The notes under the pieces are model-generated. The model ran no database searches, was not told the DNA's origin, and was given only the letters and a program-made list of their open reading frames with translations. This document shows, piece by piece, positions 16,884-26,263 of a stretch of DNA of 64,000 bases. Location of the stretch: NCBI GenBank assembly GCA_017484165.1, contig JAFUTP010000041.1, positions 26,580-90,579 of the forward strand, given 5' to 3'. The stretch is from Cardiobacteriaceae bacterium. GTDB lineage: Bacteria > Pseudomonadota > Gammaproteobacteria > Cardiobacteriales > Cardiobacteriaceae. How positions within the stretch are numbered: position 1 is the stretch's first letter; each line of letters begins with the position of its first letter. Made by a program: the position numbers and the translations under genes.

Positions 16884-17918
16884 TTATTGAATATCCGCCT
16901 TAAACGGCTTAATCATTTTCTGGGTCGATTTTTTAAGATTTTCCGCCGAGACCGAACTTAAAAATTCCTCTTTCAATTTTTGGATTAAAGATTGGGTTTT
17001 ACTGTGCGAGAGTTCCAAAATATTGTGAGTTTTCATCATTGCGAGTAAAAAATCGTCGCTGGTTTGGATTTTGTCGATTAAGCCCTTTTCCAAGGCTTTT
17101 TTGCCATACCAAGTTTCTCCCGTCGCAATTTTTTCTACATCAAGATTTGGGCGATATTCACGGATATGTTGTTGGAATAATTCGTGCGTTTCTTGCAATT
17201 CTTTACGGAATTGTTGACGGTCGCTGTCGGTATTTTCTCCGAACATCGTTAGTGTCCGTTTGAATTCGCCCGCGGTATGTTCTTCGTAATGAATATCTTG
17301 TTTTTCGAGCAAATCGTGAAAATTCGGCAAAGCACCGACAACCCCAACCGAACCGATAACCGCAAACGGTGCCGCAATAATCTCTGAACCAACCGAAGCC
17401 ATCATATAACCGCCGCTTGCTGCAATCTTATCTACCGCAACCGTCAAATGCAGGGATTTTTCCCGCAGGCGAGCAAGTTGCGAAGCCGCAAAACCATAAC
17501 TATGAACATAACCGCCCGCGCTTTCTAACCGTAACAAAACCTGCTCGCCCTCTTTTGCCGTTTGCAAAATCGCGGAAATCTGCTCGCGCAATTCATCAGC
17601 GTCCGTTGCCGCAATATCACCGTCAAAATCTAAAACGAATAATCGCGGTAAAGATTTTCCGTCCTTGTCTTTACCGCGATTTTTACTCGCCTGTTTTTGC
17701 TCACGGCAATAATTTTTCCATTCTTTTTTATCGGCAATGGCAGCAAAAATTGTGTCGTTCATTTCATCGTAACGGTCGTTTAACAATTCGACTTTGAGTT
17801 CTGCCTTTTCGTTTTTGTTAGTTTTCGATTTAGCCGCAACCGCAATCACCGCCATAATCGCAAAAACAAGGGTCAAAATTTCTGCTAAAAATAATCCGTA
17901 ACTTGCAAAAAATCCCAT
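16884..17918 (-). CDS. sohB: SohB, inner-membrane S49-family peptidase
   Basis: A 344-residue SohB: one N-terminal membrane helix, then a signal-peptide-peptidase-A type serine protease domain. The catalytic Ser lies in KIAASGGYMMAS, and the general-base Lys is expected in AGEFKRTLTMFGEN. It is a periplasm-facing protease able to degrade membrane protein fragments. I take ATG 17918 as the start: GGGAGG stands 6-7 nt upstream and the ATG overlaps the stop of the permease gene (TAATG). A longer frame to 17933 is less likely. It is the third gene of an ABC operon. Confidence 0.92.
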   Translation of the reverse strand: MGFFASYGLFLAEILTLVFAIMAVIAVAAKSKTNKNEKAELKVELLNDRYDEMNDTIFAAIADKKEWKNYCREQKQASKNRGKDKDGKSLPRLFVLDFDGDIAATDADELREQISAILQTAKEGEQVLLRLESAGGYVHSYGFAASQLARLREKSLHLTVAVDKIAASGGYMMASVGSEIIAAPFAVIGSVGVVGALPNFHDLLEKQDIHYEEHTAGEFKRTLTMFGENTDSDRQQFRKELQETHELFQQHIREYRPNLDVEKIATGETWYGKKALEKGLIDKIQTSDDFLLAMMKTHNILELSHSKTQSLIQKLKEEFLSSVSAENLKKSTQKMIKPFKADIQ

Positions 17919-18739
17919 TACCGTGCCTCCCAATCAACCAGCAAAGTCAAAGAAATAAAAAAGAAAGCATTGAGCAAAATGAATGTCAATGTCTGAATAT
18001 GAAAAATTCCCGCGGATAACAATTGCCCGTGCGCAAACGGTGAAAACCATTGCATCACAGCAGCTAAAGCCGCTGGTTCATAAACAATCAAAGGTAAAAC
18101 ATAAAGCAAAAGCCAAAACAAGGCGAGAAATAGCGCGCTAGCTACTCCTTGCCGTAAAAATAATGCTGCCAAAATCGCCGAACTCGCCGCATAAACCGCA
18201 AATAAAACTTGGGTTAAAAATATGCCGAAAACTTGCCCTAAATCCCAATCGGTCGCGAAAGATAAGGCAAAAACCGCAAGCCAAAACGGCAAAACCAAGA
18301 GCGCGATTGATAGCAAAATCACCAAAAATTTATATTTCAAAGCACGGATAAATCCACCTAAATGACGCGGAATCAAGCGAAAAGTTTGATATTCAAATTC
18401 TGTTGCGACCGTCTTGGAAGCAAAAAATATCACCCAAGCAATCAATAACCACATAAGCAAATTATTCGCCGCAACCAACAGCATTTGCGTTGCACCACGG
18501 CGGTTTTCTAACATTGCAAGTTTTGGAGCAAGATTTTGATATTGTTCAAAAAAAACAAAAAAACATATTCCCCAAAAAAGCCAAATCCCCGCTAACGAAA
18601 ACAGCGCTAACGGGGAAAAAAATTGATACAACTCTTTTAAGAACAATGCTTTCGAGCTCGTGGAAATAATCGGCAATTTACGCGGCGTGTTTTCTGGCGT
18701 TTTACCGTTATTTGTAATTTGTGCTTCGCTCACCGTCAT
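17918..18739 (-). CDS. ABC-2-type permease subunit
   Basis: About 273 residues with six predicted membrane helices (for example LFSLAGIWLFWGICFFVFF, LLMWLLIAWVIFF, ILSIALLVLPFWLAVFAL). It pairs with the ATPase gene just upstream (stop at 18751) and overlaps sohB by 1 nt. The start is uncertain: ATG 18739 directly abuts GAGGGAG, while GTG 18733 has better spacing. The pair probably exports or extracts a lipid, peptide or drug-like substrate; nothing shows which. GldF/CcmB-like alternatives were considered but no clear match is seen. Confidence 0.8.
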   Translation of the reverse strand: MTVSEAQITNNGKTPENTPRKLPIISTSSKALFLKELYQFFSPLALFSLAGIWLFWGICFFVFFEQYQNLAPKLAMLENRRGATQMLLVAANNLLMWLLIAWVIFFASKTVATEFEYQTFRLIPRHLGGFIRALKYKFLVILLSIALLVLPFWLAVFALSFATDWDLGQVFGIFLTQVLFAVYAASSAILAALFLRQGVASALFLALFWLLLYVLPLIVYEPAALAAVMQWFSPFAHGQLLSAGIFHIQTLTFILLNAFFFISLTLLVDWEAR

Positions 18740-18750
18740 CTCCCTCAAAA

Positions 18751-19602
18751 TTAAGCCGCTTTTTTCTTACGCAAAGCATCACGGCGAATTTGCAAAGCCC
18801 GCGCAGGATATTCCTGATAAATCGCAAGCAAACCGTGACTTGATGCAAGTTTTTTAATTTTTTCCTGCCGCGCCTTGCTGTCGCAAAAATAAAGCGCGAA
18901 ATTTTCATCTTGCCAATCAGAATCCGCTGCAAGTTCCGCATTATTCCATTCAGCACAAATAAATTCACCGTGTGGCAGAGCAATTTCTAAAAACTCACCG
19001 TCATCTAAATCGTAAATACGGTCGGCAAGCTTGCATACTTCGCCTAAATCGTGATGCACCATCAAAATTGCCGTCTCTTGCCGCAATGTGCGCAAAATAT
19101 TTCCAAGTTCCAAGCGTTGTGCGGGATCTAAACCGTTACCTGGCTCGTCTAACAGCAAAATATCAGGATTTGCCAAAAGCCCAACCGCAAGCGCAACCCG
19201 TTGGCGAAATCCATGCGAAAGCAAGCCGCATTTATCCTTGAGCACCGAAGATAAAGAACAAGCACGAATAACCGTCTCAACATCAAATCTTTTTGCGTTA
19301 TTACCGTCCGCCGCCAACATTTGCGCGTTCCAGCAGAGAAAATTTTCTACCGTCCAATCAGGATATAACGCAGGCTTATCAGCTACAAAAACCACTGACC
19401 GCGCCGATTTTGCAAATTCAATTTCACCGCTATCCGCCGTAATGTTTCCCGCAATCAAGGATAAAACACTAGTCTTCCCCACACCGTTTGAACCCGTTAT
19501 CGCCACAATTTCACCGCGAGAAAGCTCTAAATTCACGGCATTCAAAATCCGTCTGCGACCGAAATTCAGCGAAATATTTTTAAGCGCGAGCAATTTTTCC
19601 AT
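18751..19602 (-). CDS. ABC transporter ATPase
   Basis: A 283-residue ABC ATPase: Walker A GSNGVGKTSV at about 38-47, a signature in the LSHGFRQRVALAVG region, Walker B ILLLDEPGNGLDP, and the H-loop MVHHD. The signature reads LSHGF instead of LSGGQ, as in some exporters. About 80 C-terminal residues after the ATPase core are unassigned. It heads the ATPase-permease-sohB operon, with 10-20 nt or less between genes. Confidence 0.88.
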   Translation of the reverse strand: MEKLLALKNISLNFGRRRILNAVNLELSRGEIVAITGSNGVGKTSVLSLIAGNITADSGEIEFAKSARSVVFVADKPALYPDWTVENFLCWNAQMLAADGNNAKRFDVETVIRACSLSSVLKDKCGLLSHGFRQRVALAVGLLANPDILLLDEPGNGLDPAQRLELGNILRTLRQETAILMVHHDLGEVCKLADRIYDLDDGEFLEIALPHGEFICAEWNNAELAADSDWQDENFALYFCDSKARQEKIKKLASSHGLLAIYQEYPARALQIRRDALRKKKAA

Positions 19603-19625
19603 CTAAAAAAATCCTCTATGGAGCA

Positions 19626-19649
19626 TAAAAAAACCCGCCGAAAGCGGGT
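19626..19649 (-). terminator. Terminator of the tRNA-Phe/rpmB/rpmG unit
   Basis: On the minus strand the stem ACCCGC / GCGGGT with loop TTTCG is followed by a run of seven T. It lies about 54 nt after the rpmG stop and before the ABC operon. Confidence 0.85.
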
Positions 19650-19702
19650 CAAATTGCTATGAAACATCAGTTACTATAAAAAAGAATTACTTGTAAAAAT
19701 AC

Positions 19703-19873
19703 TTACTTGATTTTTGCTTCTTTGTAAATGCAATGCTTGCGAGCAACTGGATCGTATTTTTTAATTTCCATCTTTTCAGGCATATTTCTTTTGTTTTTGG
19801 TCGTGGTGTAAAAATGACCAGTGCCTTCGGAAGAAACTAAACGAATTTTTTCACGGATATTTTTCTTCGCCAT
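19703..19873 (-). CDS. rpmG: Ribosomal protein bL33
   Basis: A 56-residue bL33 of the large ribosomal subunit, beginning [19 protein letters not shown] and ending in [15 protein letters not shown] and [14 protein letters not shown] are typical. It has no CxxC zinc-binding pairs, so it is the zinc-independent form. The start is ATG 19873 with GAGTAAGCG upstream. It follows rpmB by 22 nt, the usual rpmBG order. Confidence 0.95.
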   Translation of the reverse strand: MAKKNIREKIRLVSSEGTGHFYTTTKNKRNMPEKMEIKKYDPVARKHCIYKEAKIK

Positions 19874-19895
19874 TTCGCTTACTCCTCAAAAATAA

Positions 19896-20129
19896 TCAAA
19901 TTTCGCCGCGTTCGCGAAGTTCAGCAACAACCGCATCAACGCCGCGTTTGTCGATAACTCGCATTCCGTGAGCACTAACTTTCAACTTAATAAAACGCTT
20001 TTCGCTTTCCAGCCAAAAACGATGCTCTTGAATGTTAGGGAGAAAACGACGCTTGGTTTTGTTATTGGCGTGAGAAACTTTATTTCCCACTTGTGGTTTT
20101 TTACCAGTTACTTGACAGCTGCGAGACAT
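19896..20129 (-). CDS. rpmB: Ribosomal protein bL28
   Basis: A 77-residue bL28 starting [20 protein letters not shown] at ATG 20129. [18 protein letters not shown] and the ending [16 protein letters not shown] are family features. Longer frames upstream read through tRNA-Phe and a repeat and are not real. No zinc-ribbon cysteines are seen beyond Cys5. It lies 74 nt after tRNA-Phe on the same strand and is probably in the same primary transcript. Confidence 0.96.
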   Translation of the reverse strand: MSRSCQVTGKKPQVGNKVSHANNKTKRRFLPNIQEHRFWLESEKRFIKLKVSAHGMRVIDKRGVDAVVAELRERGEI

Positions 20130-20203
20130 AAAAATTAAACCTTTCGAAAAATCTTCGTCATAAGAAAAAAATATGAATAAAAACGAAGAGAGATAAATTC
20201 TGA

Positions 20204-20279
<76 letters not shown>

Positions 20280-20295
20280 GTTAAAGAGGGCGCGC

Positions 20296-20324
20296 ATTAA
20301 ACATTTCTTTTCAGCAAATGTCAA
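20296..20324 (-). promoter_or_regulatory. Promoter of tRNA-Phe/rpmBG
   Basis: On the minus strand TTGACA (20324-20319), a 17-nt spacer and TTTAAT (20301-20296) form a near-consensus sigma-70 promoter. It is followed by a GC-rich discriminator (GCGCGCCCTC), as expected for a stringently controlled stable-RNA promoter. Confidence 0.8.
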
Positions 20325-20435
20325 ATATTTTTTCCTATAAATTCCGAAAACTGACAATTTTTGCGCAATTTGTGCGGGCGATATTTCTCGTTTGACCGCA
20401 TTTTTACTAACTTTTCGCAAATGACAATTTTTATA

Positions 20436-20553
20436 GGGTGTGTCTAAAAATTCGTCATTTTGAGCCGCAGGCGAAAAATCTCTATCGACAGATCCTTCGC
20501 TACGCTCAGGATGACGAGGGTAAAAAAAGACTAACCCTAAATTTAGATGCGCC
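20436..20553 (+). repeat. MITE-like element family 1, copy 2
   Basis: Full-length forward copy between tRNA-Phe and the permease gene, in the 328-bp gap 20280-20607. The left flank TTATA and right flank ATATA share a 4-nt match. It holds both arms of the internal hairpin (CGTCATTTTGAGCC and GCTCAGGATGACG). Confidence 0.93.
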
Positions 20554-20607
20554 ATATAGTGCAAACTTATCAACTTACATTTACCGATTTTTCACCGACA
20601 AACCAAT

Positions 20608-21555
20608 ATGCTCAATCAAATTGCTTTTTACGGCGCGCTTGAAAGCGGTCTTATCTACTCTCTCGTTGCTTTTTCTATTTATTTATCGTTTCGGATTTTG
20701 GATTTTCCAGATCTCACCGTAGAAGGCACATTTCCGCTTGGTGGCGCGGTGGCGATAGTTTTGATTATTCACGGTTTTAACCCTTGGCTTGCGAGTTTGA
20801 TTGCGGCTATGACTGGTTTTGTTGCGGGTGCGGTTACGGGTTTTTTGAATGTTGGGCTAAAAATAATGCATTTACTTGCTTCGATTTTGGTGATGTATGC
20901 CCTGTATTCGATAAATTTGCGGATTATGGGGCGACCGAATTTGCCGCTCGGTGGTCGTTCTAGCCTGTTATCCGCGCTATCCGATAGTGCTCCAAATTTG
21001 CATTACGCGCTAGTTCCTGTGGTTGTTTTTGCGCTGATTGTGCTGTTGGTTACGGCTCTGCTTTATCTATTTATGAAATCTGAAACTGGACTTGCGATGC
21101 GGGCGACTGGTGCAAATAGCAGAATGGCGCGGGCACAGGGAATTTCTACGGGCGCGATGATTATTCTCGGGATTGCCATCGCAAATGCGCTAGCTGCTTT
21201 GGCGGGAGCGATGTTCGCGCAAAGTCGGCAGGCGGCTGATGTCGGATCGGGAATAGGAGTTTTGGTTATCGGACTTGCATCTCTAATCGGTGGCGAGGCG
21301 GTGTTAAATCCGAAAAAAGTCGCAACAGCGCTTGTCGCTTGCATTATCGGTAGCGTTTTATTTCGTCTAATCGTTGCGGTTGCGCTAGAAACTATGGGCG
21401 ACACTTTGCATCTTCTACCAGGCGACATAAATCTTCTAACCGCAATTTTGATGCTCATTGCCATCAAATTCGGCAGTATTCGTGAATTTTTCCTTAATTT
21501 TTACCGCCACAAATTTCCCGTTCAACGCCAAAAACTGCGGAGGAAAAATGATTAG
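20608..21555 (+). CDS. ABC importer permease (putative tryptophan/tyrosine-type, X4 family)
   Basis: A 315-residue permease with 8-9 membrane helices, of the branched-chain-type group annotated elsewhere as TrpXYZ-like or ABC.X4. FRILDFPDLTVEGTFPLGGA near residue 30 and ARAQGISTGAMIILG mark the family. It overlaps the ATPase gene (ATGATTAG), so the two are cotranslated. The usual neighbouring gene for the periplasmic binding protein is missing: upstream are only the dispersed repeat and tRNA-Phe. Substrate is therefore uncertain. Confidence 0.85.
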   Translation: MLNQIAFYGALESGLIYSLVAFSIYLSFRILDFPDLTVEGTFPLGGAVAIVLIIHGFNPWLASLIAAMTGFVAGAVTGFLNVGLKIMHLLASILVMYALYSINLRIMGRPNLPLGGRSSLLSALSDSAPNLHYALVPVVVFALIVLLVTALLYLFMKSETGLAMRATGANSRMARAQGISTGAMIILGIAIANALAALAGAMFAQSRQAADVGSGIGVLVIGLASLIGGEAVLNPKKVATALVACIIGSVLFRLIVAVALETMGDTLHLLPGDINLLTAILMLIAIKFGSIREFFLNFYRHKFPVQRQKLRRKND

Positions 21556-22342
21556 CGCACAAAATCTCTACAAAACTTTCAATCCGCATACTCCGCTCGA
21601 AAACAAGGTTCTACGCGGACTTTCTCTCGAATTAACAGCAGGAGAATTTGTTTCGGTTATCGGTAGTAACGGTGCAGGTAAATCGACTTTACTAAATGCA
21701 ATTGCGGGTGAAATCACGCCCGATAGCGGAAAAATCATCATCGACGGACAGGATTTAAGCCGTCTTTCACTAACCGAGCGTTCGCGCTTGGTTGCCAGAG
21801 TTTTTCAAGATCCCGTAGCGGGCACTTGTAGCGGATTGACTATCGAAGAAAATCTTGCTCTCGCGATGAAACGCGGAACACAGCGTGGTCTTGCACCAGC
21901 GGTAAAACAACGCTATATCAGCCGTTTTCGCGAAACTCTTGCTGCACTCAATCTCGGATTAGAAAACCGTCTTGGCGACCGTATCGGTTTGCTTTCAGGC
22001 GGACAACGGCAAGCGGTAAGTTTGTTGATGGCAAGCCTGCGACCGTCGGCGATTTTGTTGCTTGATGAACATACCGCCGCTCTCGACCCAAAAACTGCCG
22101 ATTTTGTTCTCAAACTCACCGCCGAAATTGTTGCGGAGAAAAAACTAACAACTCTGATGGTTACCCACAGTATGCGGCAGGCATTGGATTTTGGAACAAG
22201 AACGGTAATGCTTCACCGCGGACAATTAGTCTTCGATATCGGCGGTGAGGAGCGGAAAAAATATGAAGTTTCCGATTTGCTCAAACTTTTCGAACGCAAA
22301 CACGGAACACAAGTAAGCGACGACAGTCTTTTACTCGGTTAG
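21548..22342 (+). CDS. ABC importer ATPase (X4 family partner)
   Basis: About 264 residues from ATG 21548, chosen because GGAGG lies 5-8 nt upstream; a longer in-frame start at 21458 lies inside the permease gene and is unlikely. Walker A is GSNGAGKSTL, signature LLSGGQRQAVSL, Walker B ILLLDEHTAALDP, and H-loop VTHSM. The DEHTAALDPKTA sequence is common in the partner ATPases of X4-family permeases. It drives uptake with the preceding permease. Confidence 0.88.
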   Translation: MISAQNLYKTFNPHTPLENKVLRGLSLELTAGEFVSVIGSNGAGKSTLLNAIAGEITPDSGKIIIDGQDLSRLSLTERSRLVARVFQDPVAGTCSGLTIEENLALAMKRGTQRGLAPAVKQRYISRFRETLAALNLGLENRLGDRIGLLSGGQRQAVSLLMASLRPSAILLLDEHTAALDPKTADFVLKLTAEIVAEKKLTTLMVTHSMRQALDFGTRTVMLHRGQLVFDIGGEERKKYEVSDLLKLFERKHGTQVSDDSLLLG

Positions 22343-22416
22343 AAATAAAATTTCGCCAATCTGCGTTTTAGGAATTTTTCACCCTTCAACTTCATCTCAA
22401 ATTCAAGGAGAAAATG

Positions 22417-23580
22417 ATGAGAACTCTTGCAAATACCGATATTCAAGGCAAAAGAGTTTTAATGCGCTTAGATCTCAATGTTCCCGTTAAAGACGGAAAA
22501 GTTACTAGCGATGCCCGCATCACCGCCGCGCTTCCCACCATCAAACTCGCACGAGAAAAAGGCGCGAGCTCAATTTTGATAATGGCACACTTTGGCAGAC
22601 CAAACGAAGGCGAATTCGACGAAGCTTTTTCTCTCGCACCAGTCGCCGCACATTTAAGCCAACTTCTCGGCGAAGAAATTCCACTCATCAAAGATTATTT
22701 AGACAATCCACCGCAAGTAGCTGATGGAAAAATCGTGCTGCTCGAAAATGTCCGTTTCAACAAAGGCGAAAAGAAAAATTGCCCTGAACTCTCCGCAAAA
22801 TACGCCAAACTCGGCGATGTTTTTGTTAGCGACGGTTTCGGAGTTGTGCATCGCGCCCAAGCTTCAACCGTTGGCGTAGCAGAGAAAATCGCCGTATCTT
22901 GCGCGGGGCTTCTCGTGCAACAAGAAGTCGAAACTCTCGACAAAATTTTGCAAAATCCAACTCGTCCGATGCTCGCAATTGTCGGTGGCTCAAAGGTTTC
23001 TACCAAATTGAGTATTTTGCAATCACTGCTCGATAAGGTCGATATCCTCATTCCAGGTGGCGGTATTGCAAATACTTTCCTCGTTGCCAAAGGTTATTCC
23101 GTCGGCGGTTCGCTTTATGAACCAGATTTAGTCGAAGAAGCACGGCAAATGCTCGAAAAAGCAAAAGCTCGCGGTATCTCAATTCCGCTTCCCGTCGATG
23201 TTGTAGTCGGTGATGAATTTTCTGCCGAAGCAAAAATGCAAGTGAAATCGGTGGAAGATGTAGCAGATAACGAACTCATTATGGATATCGGTCCGCAAAC
23301 TGCAGCACAATACGCTCGCACTGCATCAGAAATGAAAACTATCGTCTGGAACGGTCCAGTTGGAGTGTTTGAATTTCCTGCATTTGCTGAAGGAACGAAA
23401 ACGCTCTGCGATGCGGTAGCAAAATCAACTGCATTTTCATTCGTCGGCGGCGGCGACACTATCGCAGCAGTGCAGCAATTCGGTGTGAGCGACAAAATCG
23501 ATTACATCTCCACAGGCGGCGGTTCAATGCTCGAATATCTCGAAGGTAAAAAACTCCCTGGTGTTGAAATTCTGCGCTAA
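22417..23580 (+). CDS. pgk: Phosphoglycerate kinase
   Basis: A 387-residue phosphoglycerate kinase, which transfers phosphate from 1,3-bisphosphoglycerate to ADP in glycolysis. The N-terminal signature [18 protein letters not shown], the HFGRP substrate site, GGSKVSTK and the ATP-site GGGDTIAAV are all present. Two ATGs lie side by side; AAGGAG stands 6 nt before the second (22417) and 3 nt before the first (22414), so the second is preferred. It is a single gene ending at a strong terminator. Confidence 0.97.
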   Translation: MRTLANTDIQGKRVLMRLDLNVPVKDGKVTSDARITAALPTIKLAREKGASSILIMAHFGRPNEGEFDEAFSLAPVAAHLSQLLGEEIPLIKDYLDNPPQVADGKIVLLENVRFNKGEKKNCPELSAKYAKLGDVFVSDGFGVVHRAQASTVGVAEKIAVSCAGLLVQQEVETLDKILQNPTRPMLAIVGGSKVSTKLSILQSLLDKVDILIPGGGIANTFLVAKGYSVGGSLYEPDLVEEARQMLEKAKARGISIPLPVDVVVGDEFSAEAKMQVKSVEDVADNELIMDIGPQTAAQYARTASEMKTIVWNGPVGVFEFPAFAEGTKTLCDAVAKSTAFSFVGGGDTIAAVQQFGVSDKIDYISTGGGSMLEYLEGKKLPGVEILR

Positions 23581-23596
23581 CAAAACAATTAGCCGT

Positions 23597-23629
23597 AAAA
23601 AAATCCCGTCCGAAACGACGGGATTTTTA
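23597..23629 (+). terminator. Terminator of pgk
   Basis: Stem AAAAATCCCGTC / GACGGGATTTTT with loop CGAAAC, followed by TAG; about 17 nt after the pgk stop. The long A/T arms make it bidirectional. Confidence 0.9.
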
Positions 23630-23646
23630 GTCAAAACAGAAGGCAT

Positions 23647-23679
23647 AAAAAAATCCACCTCGTTAAAGGTGGATTTTTA
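23647..23679 (-). terminator. Terminator of the tRNA-Val/Asp unit
   Basis: Stem AAAAATCCACCT / AGGTGGATTTTT around a 6-nt loop. On the minus strand it follows the 3' end of tRNA-Asp by about 5 nt and ends in a T-run. It stands back to back with the pgk terminator. Confidence 0.85.
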
Positions 23680-23683
23680 TATT

Positions 23684-23760
23684 TGGCGGAACGGACGGGA
23701 CTCGAACCCGCGACCCCCTGCGTGACAGGCAGGTATTCTAACCAGCTGAACTACCGCTCC
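23684..23760 (-). tRNA. tRNA-Asp (GTC)
   Basis: A 77-nt cloverleaf on the minus strand: acceptor GGAGCGG pairs with CCGTTCC (one G-T pair), anticodon loop CTGTCAC gives GTC, T-loop GGTTCGAGTC, encoded CCA. It is second in a two-tRNA transcript. Confidence 0.97.
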
Positions 23761-23766
23761 AAAAAC

Positions 23767-23842
23767 TGGTGGACGCTATAGGACTCGAACCTATAACCCT
23801 CGCCTTGTAAGGGCGATGCTCTACCAATTGAGCTAAGCGTCC
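23767..23842 (-). tRNA. tRNA-Val (TAC)
   Basis: A 76-nt cloverleaf on the minus strand: acceptor GGACGCT with AGCGTCC, anticodon loop CTTACAA gives TAC, T-loop GGTTCGAGTC, encoded CCA. It lies 6 nt before tRNA-Asp. Confidence 0.97.
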
Positions 23843-23857
23843 AAAAAAGAGCTGCGC

Positions 23858-23885
23858 AGTATAACGATATTTTTTAACTTTGCAA
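23858..23885 (-). promoter_or_regulatory. Promoter of tRNA-Val/Asp
   Basis: On the minus strand TTGCAA (23885-23880), a 16-nt spacer and TATACT (23863-23858), followed by GCGCAGC, a GC-rich discriminator, just before tRNA-Val. Confidence 0.65.
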
Positions 23886-23954
23886 TGTTTTTTCTTATTT
23901 TCTTGCTATTTTTCTCTCAAATGCAGCGTGTGAGCGCATTCTCGGATGAAACAA

Positions 23955-26222
23955 TCATTCAAACACCAGCGGATCGACATCAAAATAAACCGCAACTGCT
24001 GATTTTTTCGGCATTTTGGCAATGATTTTGCGAATTTCAGGCAATGCCCGTTGCATTTGTGCCTTACGCCCAGCTTTTATCAGCAATTCCACGCGATATT
24101 TACGGTTTTTTCTACTCATCAAAGCAGGAATTGGTCCCAAAATTTCGATATCAGAAATGTCGTTATTTGCGATTTCCTGCCGTAATGCGCTTAAAAAATC
24201 CGTTGCCACGGCAACATCAGAATGCAGAGCGAAAATAAAAGCGTAAGCGCAATACGGTGGAAATTCTTCCATTTTGCGGATTGCCAGTTGCCGCTTTGCT
24301 TCTTCCTGATATGGGCGATTTAACACCTGAAAAACTTCTTTTTCTACCAGTGAAGTTTGAATCCAAATATGTCCGCGACTTTCTCGCCCTGCTCTACCAC
24401 CTACTTGCACGAGCATTTGCGCGAGCCGTTCTTCGGCGCGGTAATCCTGACTGTAAAACGCGCTATCTGCGTCCAGCACCGCAACCATTTGTAAATTCGG
24501 GAAATGATGTCCCTTGCTCAACCACTGCGTCCCGATGATTAAATCGACTTCACCGTCTGCGATTTGACTGATTAAATTGCGAAATTGCTTGTGCGTGCCA
24601 GCATTGTCGGTATCTACACGCAAAACTCTTGCTTTTGGAAAATGCCGCATCAGTGCTTGCTCGACCCTTTGCGTTCCGAAACCGAGAAGCCGTAAATCAT
24701 CAGCACCGCATTGTGGGCAGAAAATCGGTAGATTTTGCACTCGTCCGCAATGATGGCAGTGCATTTTTGCCGTATCCAAATGTGCAATCATTCGGCAATC
24801 GCAAGCCGTGCATTCGCTTTTCCAATCACAATTGCTGCAAAAGAGCACGGGCGCGTAACCACGGCGATTAAGAAATAACAAAACCTGCTCTTTATTCTGC
24901 AAACGACGGTTGATTTCCCGTAAAAGTCGCGCTGAAAATCCGTCAATCAGTTCAACATCGCGGATATTGTCCAAAGTAATTTCTGCTTTTTGATTAGTGA
25001 GCGCACGGTTTTCCAAGGTGATGAGTTGCCAATTTTTATCTTCAATTTGCCGCCAAGTTTCGAGCAAGGGAGTTGCCGAGCCGAGGAGCACGGGAATATT
25101 GCGGAGTTTTGCCATTGCAATTGCCATATCGCGGGCGTTGTAGCGCAAGTTTTCCATTTGCTTATAAGACAAATCGTGGCATTCATCGACAATCACCGCG
25201 TCCAGAGCAGCAAAATCCGCAAAAATTGCCGAACGAGTGCCGATTAAAACTCGCGCTTGTCCGTTTTTTACCGCTTTACGCGCCATAAATCGTTGCTGAT
25301 TGGTTTTAGCACTATGTTCCAGTGCAATTTCTACCGTAAGACGCTTGCGCAATCTGCGATAAAGCGTGTCGGCGAGCGCGATTTCAGGAGCAAGTAGCAG
25401 AATTTGCGCTTGGGGATTAGAGCTAATAATTTTTCGAATCCAAGCGATATACACCTCGGTTTTCCCTGAACCCGTAACTCCGTAAAGCACGGATACCGAA
25501 AAATCTTTTTTCTCTGCAAGAACATTGAGAGCAGCATTTTGTTCGGAATTGAGCTCGATTTTTTCTTCTTCGTGGGCGGTTTTTTCTTCACATTGCGCAA
25601 TCCAGCCGTGTATTTCTAATTCATTGCAATACTTCTTATCGGCTATTTGTTCCTGCGGCAATTCGGAATTTGTCAGTTTTTCCAAGCATTGCCGTTGTTT
25701 TTTACCGATTTTTTTCGTTGATAAAGCCTGCTCTCCTGCCGCTGTTAGACGGTAAAAAATGTTTTTTTTAATTTCATCTTGCGTGCGGAAAACCGCATCT
25801 TGTGCGGTGATTTTTTTGCTGTCGAGGAGTAAATTCGGCAACGCCAGAGCTAGAACTTCGCCGAAATTCGCTTGGTAATAAGTCCCGAGATATTGCAGAA
25901 ATTGCCGATTTTTTTCGGAAATCAATTCTTTTGTATCAACCACCGCCGCAATGCTTTTAAGTTTTTCACTGTCCGTATCCGCCTTGTATTTACGGCAAAT
26001 TCCCGAACTCATTCCCAAAACACGGCGATTTTTTCCGAGCGGCACTAGAACGCGCAAATTTGGCGGTAATTCCTGCGCTGACACATAGCTATAACGGGCA
26101 AACGGCGCGACGAGCAAATCAATTTCGCAGACGAAATTTCTTGCTTGCGTTTTTTCTTCCTGTGCGCTGTTTTCCGTTATTTCACTATCAAAACAAAAAT
26201 CTAATTGCGACATTTCACTCAT
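23955..26222 (-). CDS. priA: PriA, primosomal replication-restart helicase
   Basis: A 755-residue 3'-5' SF2 helicase that reloads the replisome at stalled forks. Walker A GVTGSGKTEVY is near residue 245, DEAH-type box DECHD follows, and a zinc-binding cluster (CSNCDW, CTACDC, CHHCG, CPQCG) sits in the helicase core. Near the C-terminus are GTQWLSKGHHFPNL and QVGGRAGR. I choose ATG 26222; a longer frame from 26240 would begin inside the T-run of the sspB terminator (its first codons read MAFLLP). ATG 26213 is also possible. Confidence 0.95.
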   Translation of the reverse strand: MSEMSQLDFCFDSEITENSAQEEKTQARNFVCEIDLLVAPFARYSYVSAQELPPNLRVLVPLGKNRRVLGMSSGICRKYKADTDSEKLKSIAAVVDTKELISEKNRQFLQYLGTYYQANFGEVLALALPNLLLDSKKITAQDAVFRTQDEIKKNIFYRLTAAGEQALSTKKIGKKQRQCLEKLTNSELPQEQIADKKYCNELEIHGWIAQCEEKTAHEEEKIELNSEQNAALNVLAEKKDFSVSVLYGVTGSGKTEVYIAWIRKIISSNPQAQILLLAPEIALADTLYRRLRKRLTVEIALEHSAKTNQQRFMARKAVKNGQARVLIGTRSAIFADFAALDAVIVDECHDLSYKQMENLRYNARDMAIAMAKLRNIPVLLGSATPLLETWRQIEDKNWQLITLENRALTNQKAEITLDNIRDVELIDGFSARLLREINRRLQNKEQVLLFLNRRGYAPVLFCSNCDWKSECTACDCRMIAHLDTAKMHCHHCGRVQNLPIFCPQCGADDLRLLGFGTQRVEQALMRHFPKARVLRVDTDNAGTHKQFRNLISQIADGEVDLIIGTQWLSKGHHFPNLQMVAVLDADSAFYSQDYRAEERLAQMLVQVGGRAGRESRGHIWIQTSLVEKEVFQVLNRPYQEEAKRQLAIRKMEEFPPYCAYAFIFALHSDVAVATDFLSALRQEIANNDISDIEILGPIPALMSRKNRKYRVELLIKAGRKAQMQRALPEIRKIIAKMPKKSAVAVYFDVDPLVFE

Positions 26223-26228
26223 TGGCAA

Positions 26229-26252
26229 TAAAAAAGCCACTCGCGGTGGCTG
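26229..26252 (-). terminator. Terminator between sspB and priA
   Basis: On the minus strand the stem AGCCAC / GTGGCT with loop CGCGA is followed by TTTTTTATT. It stands directly after the sspB stop and directly before the chosen priA start. Confidence 0.8.
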
Positions 26253-26263
26253 AAAAATATTCC

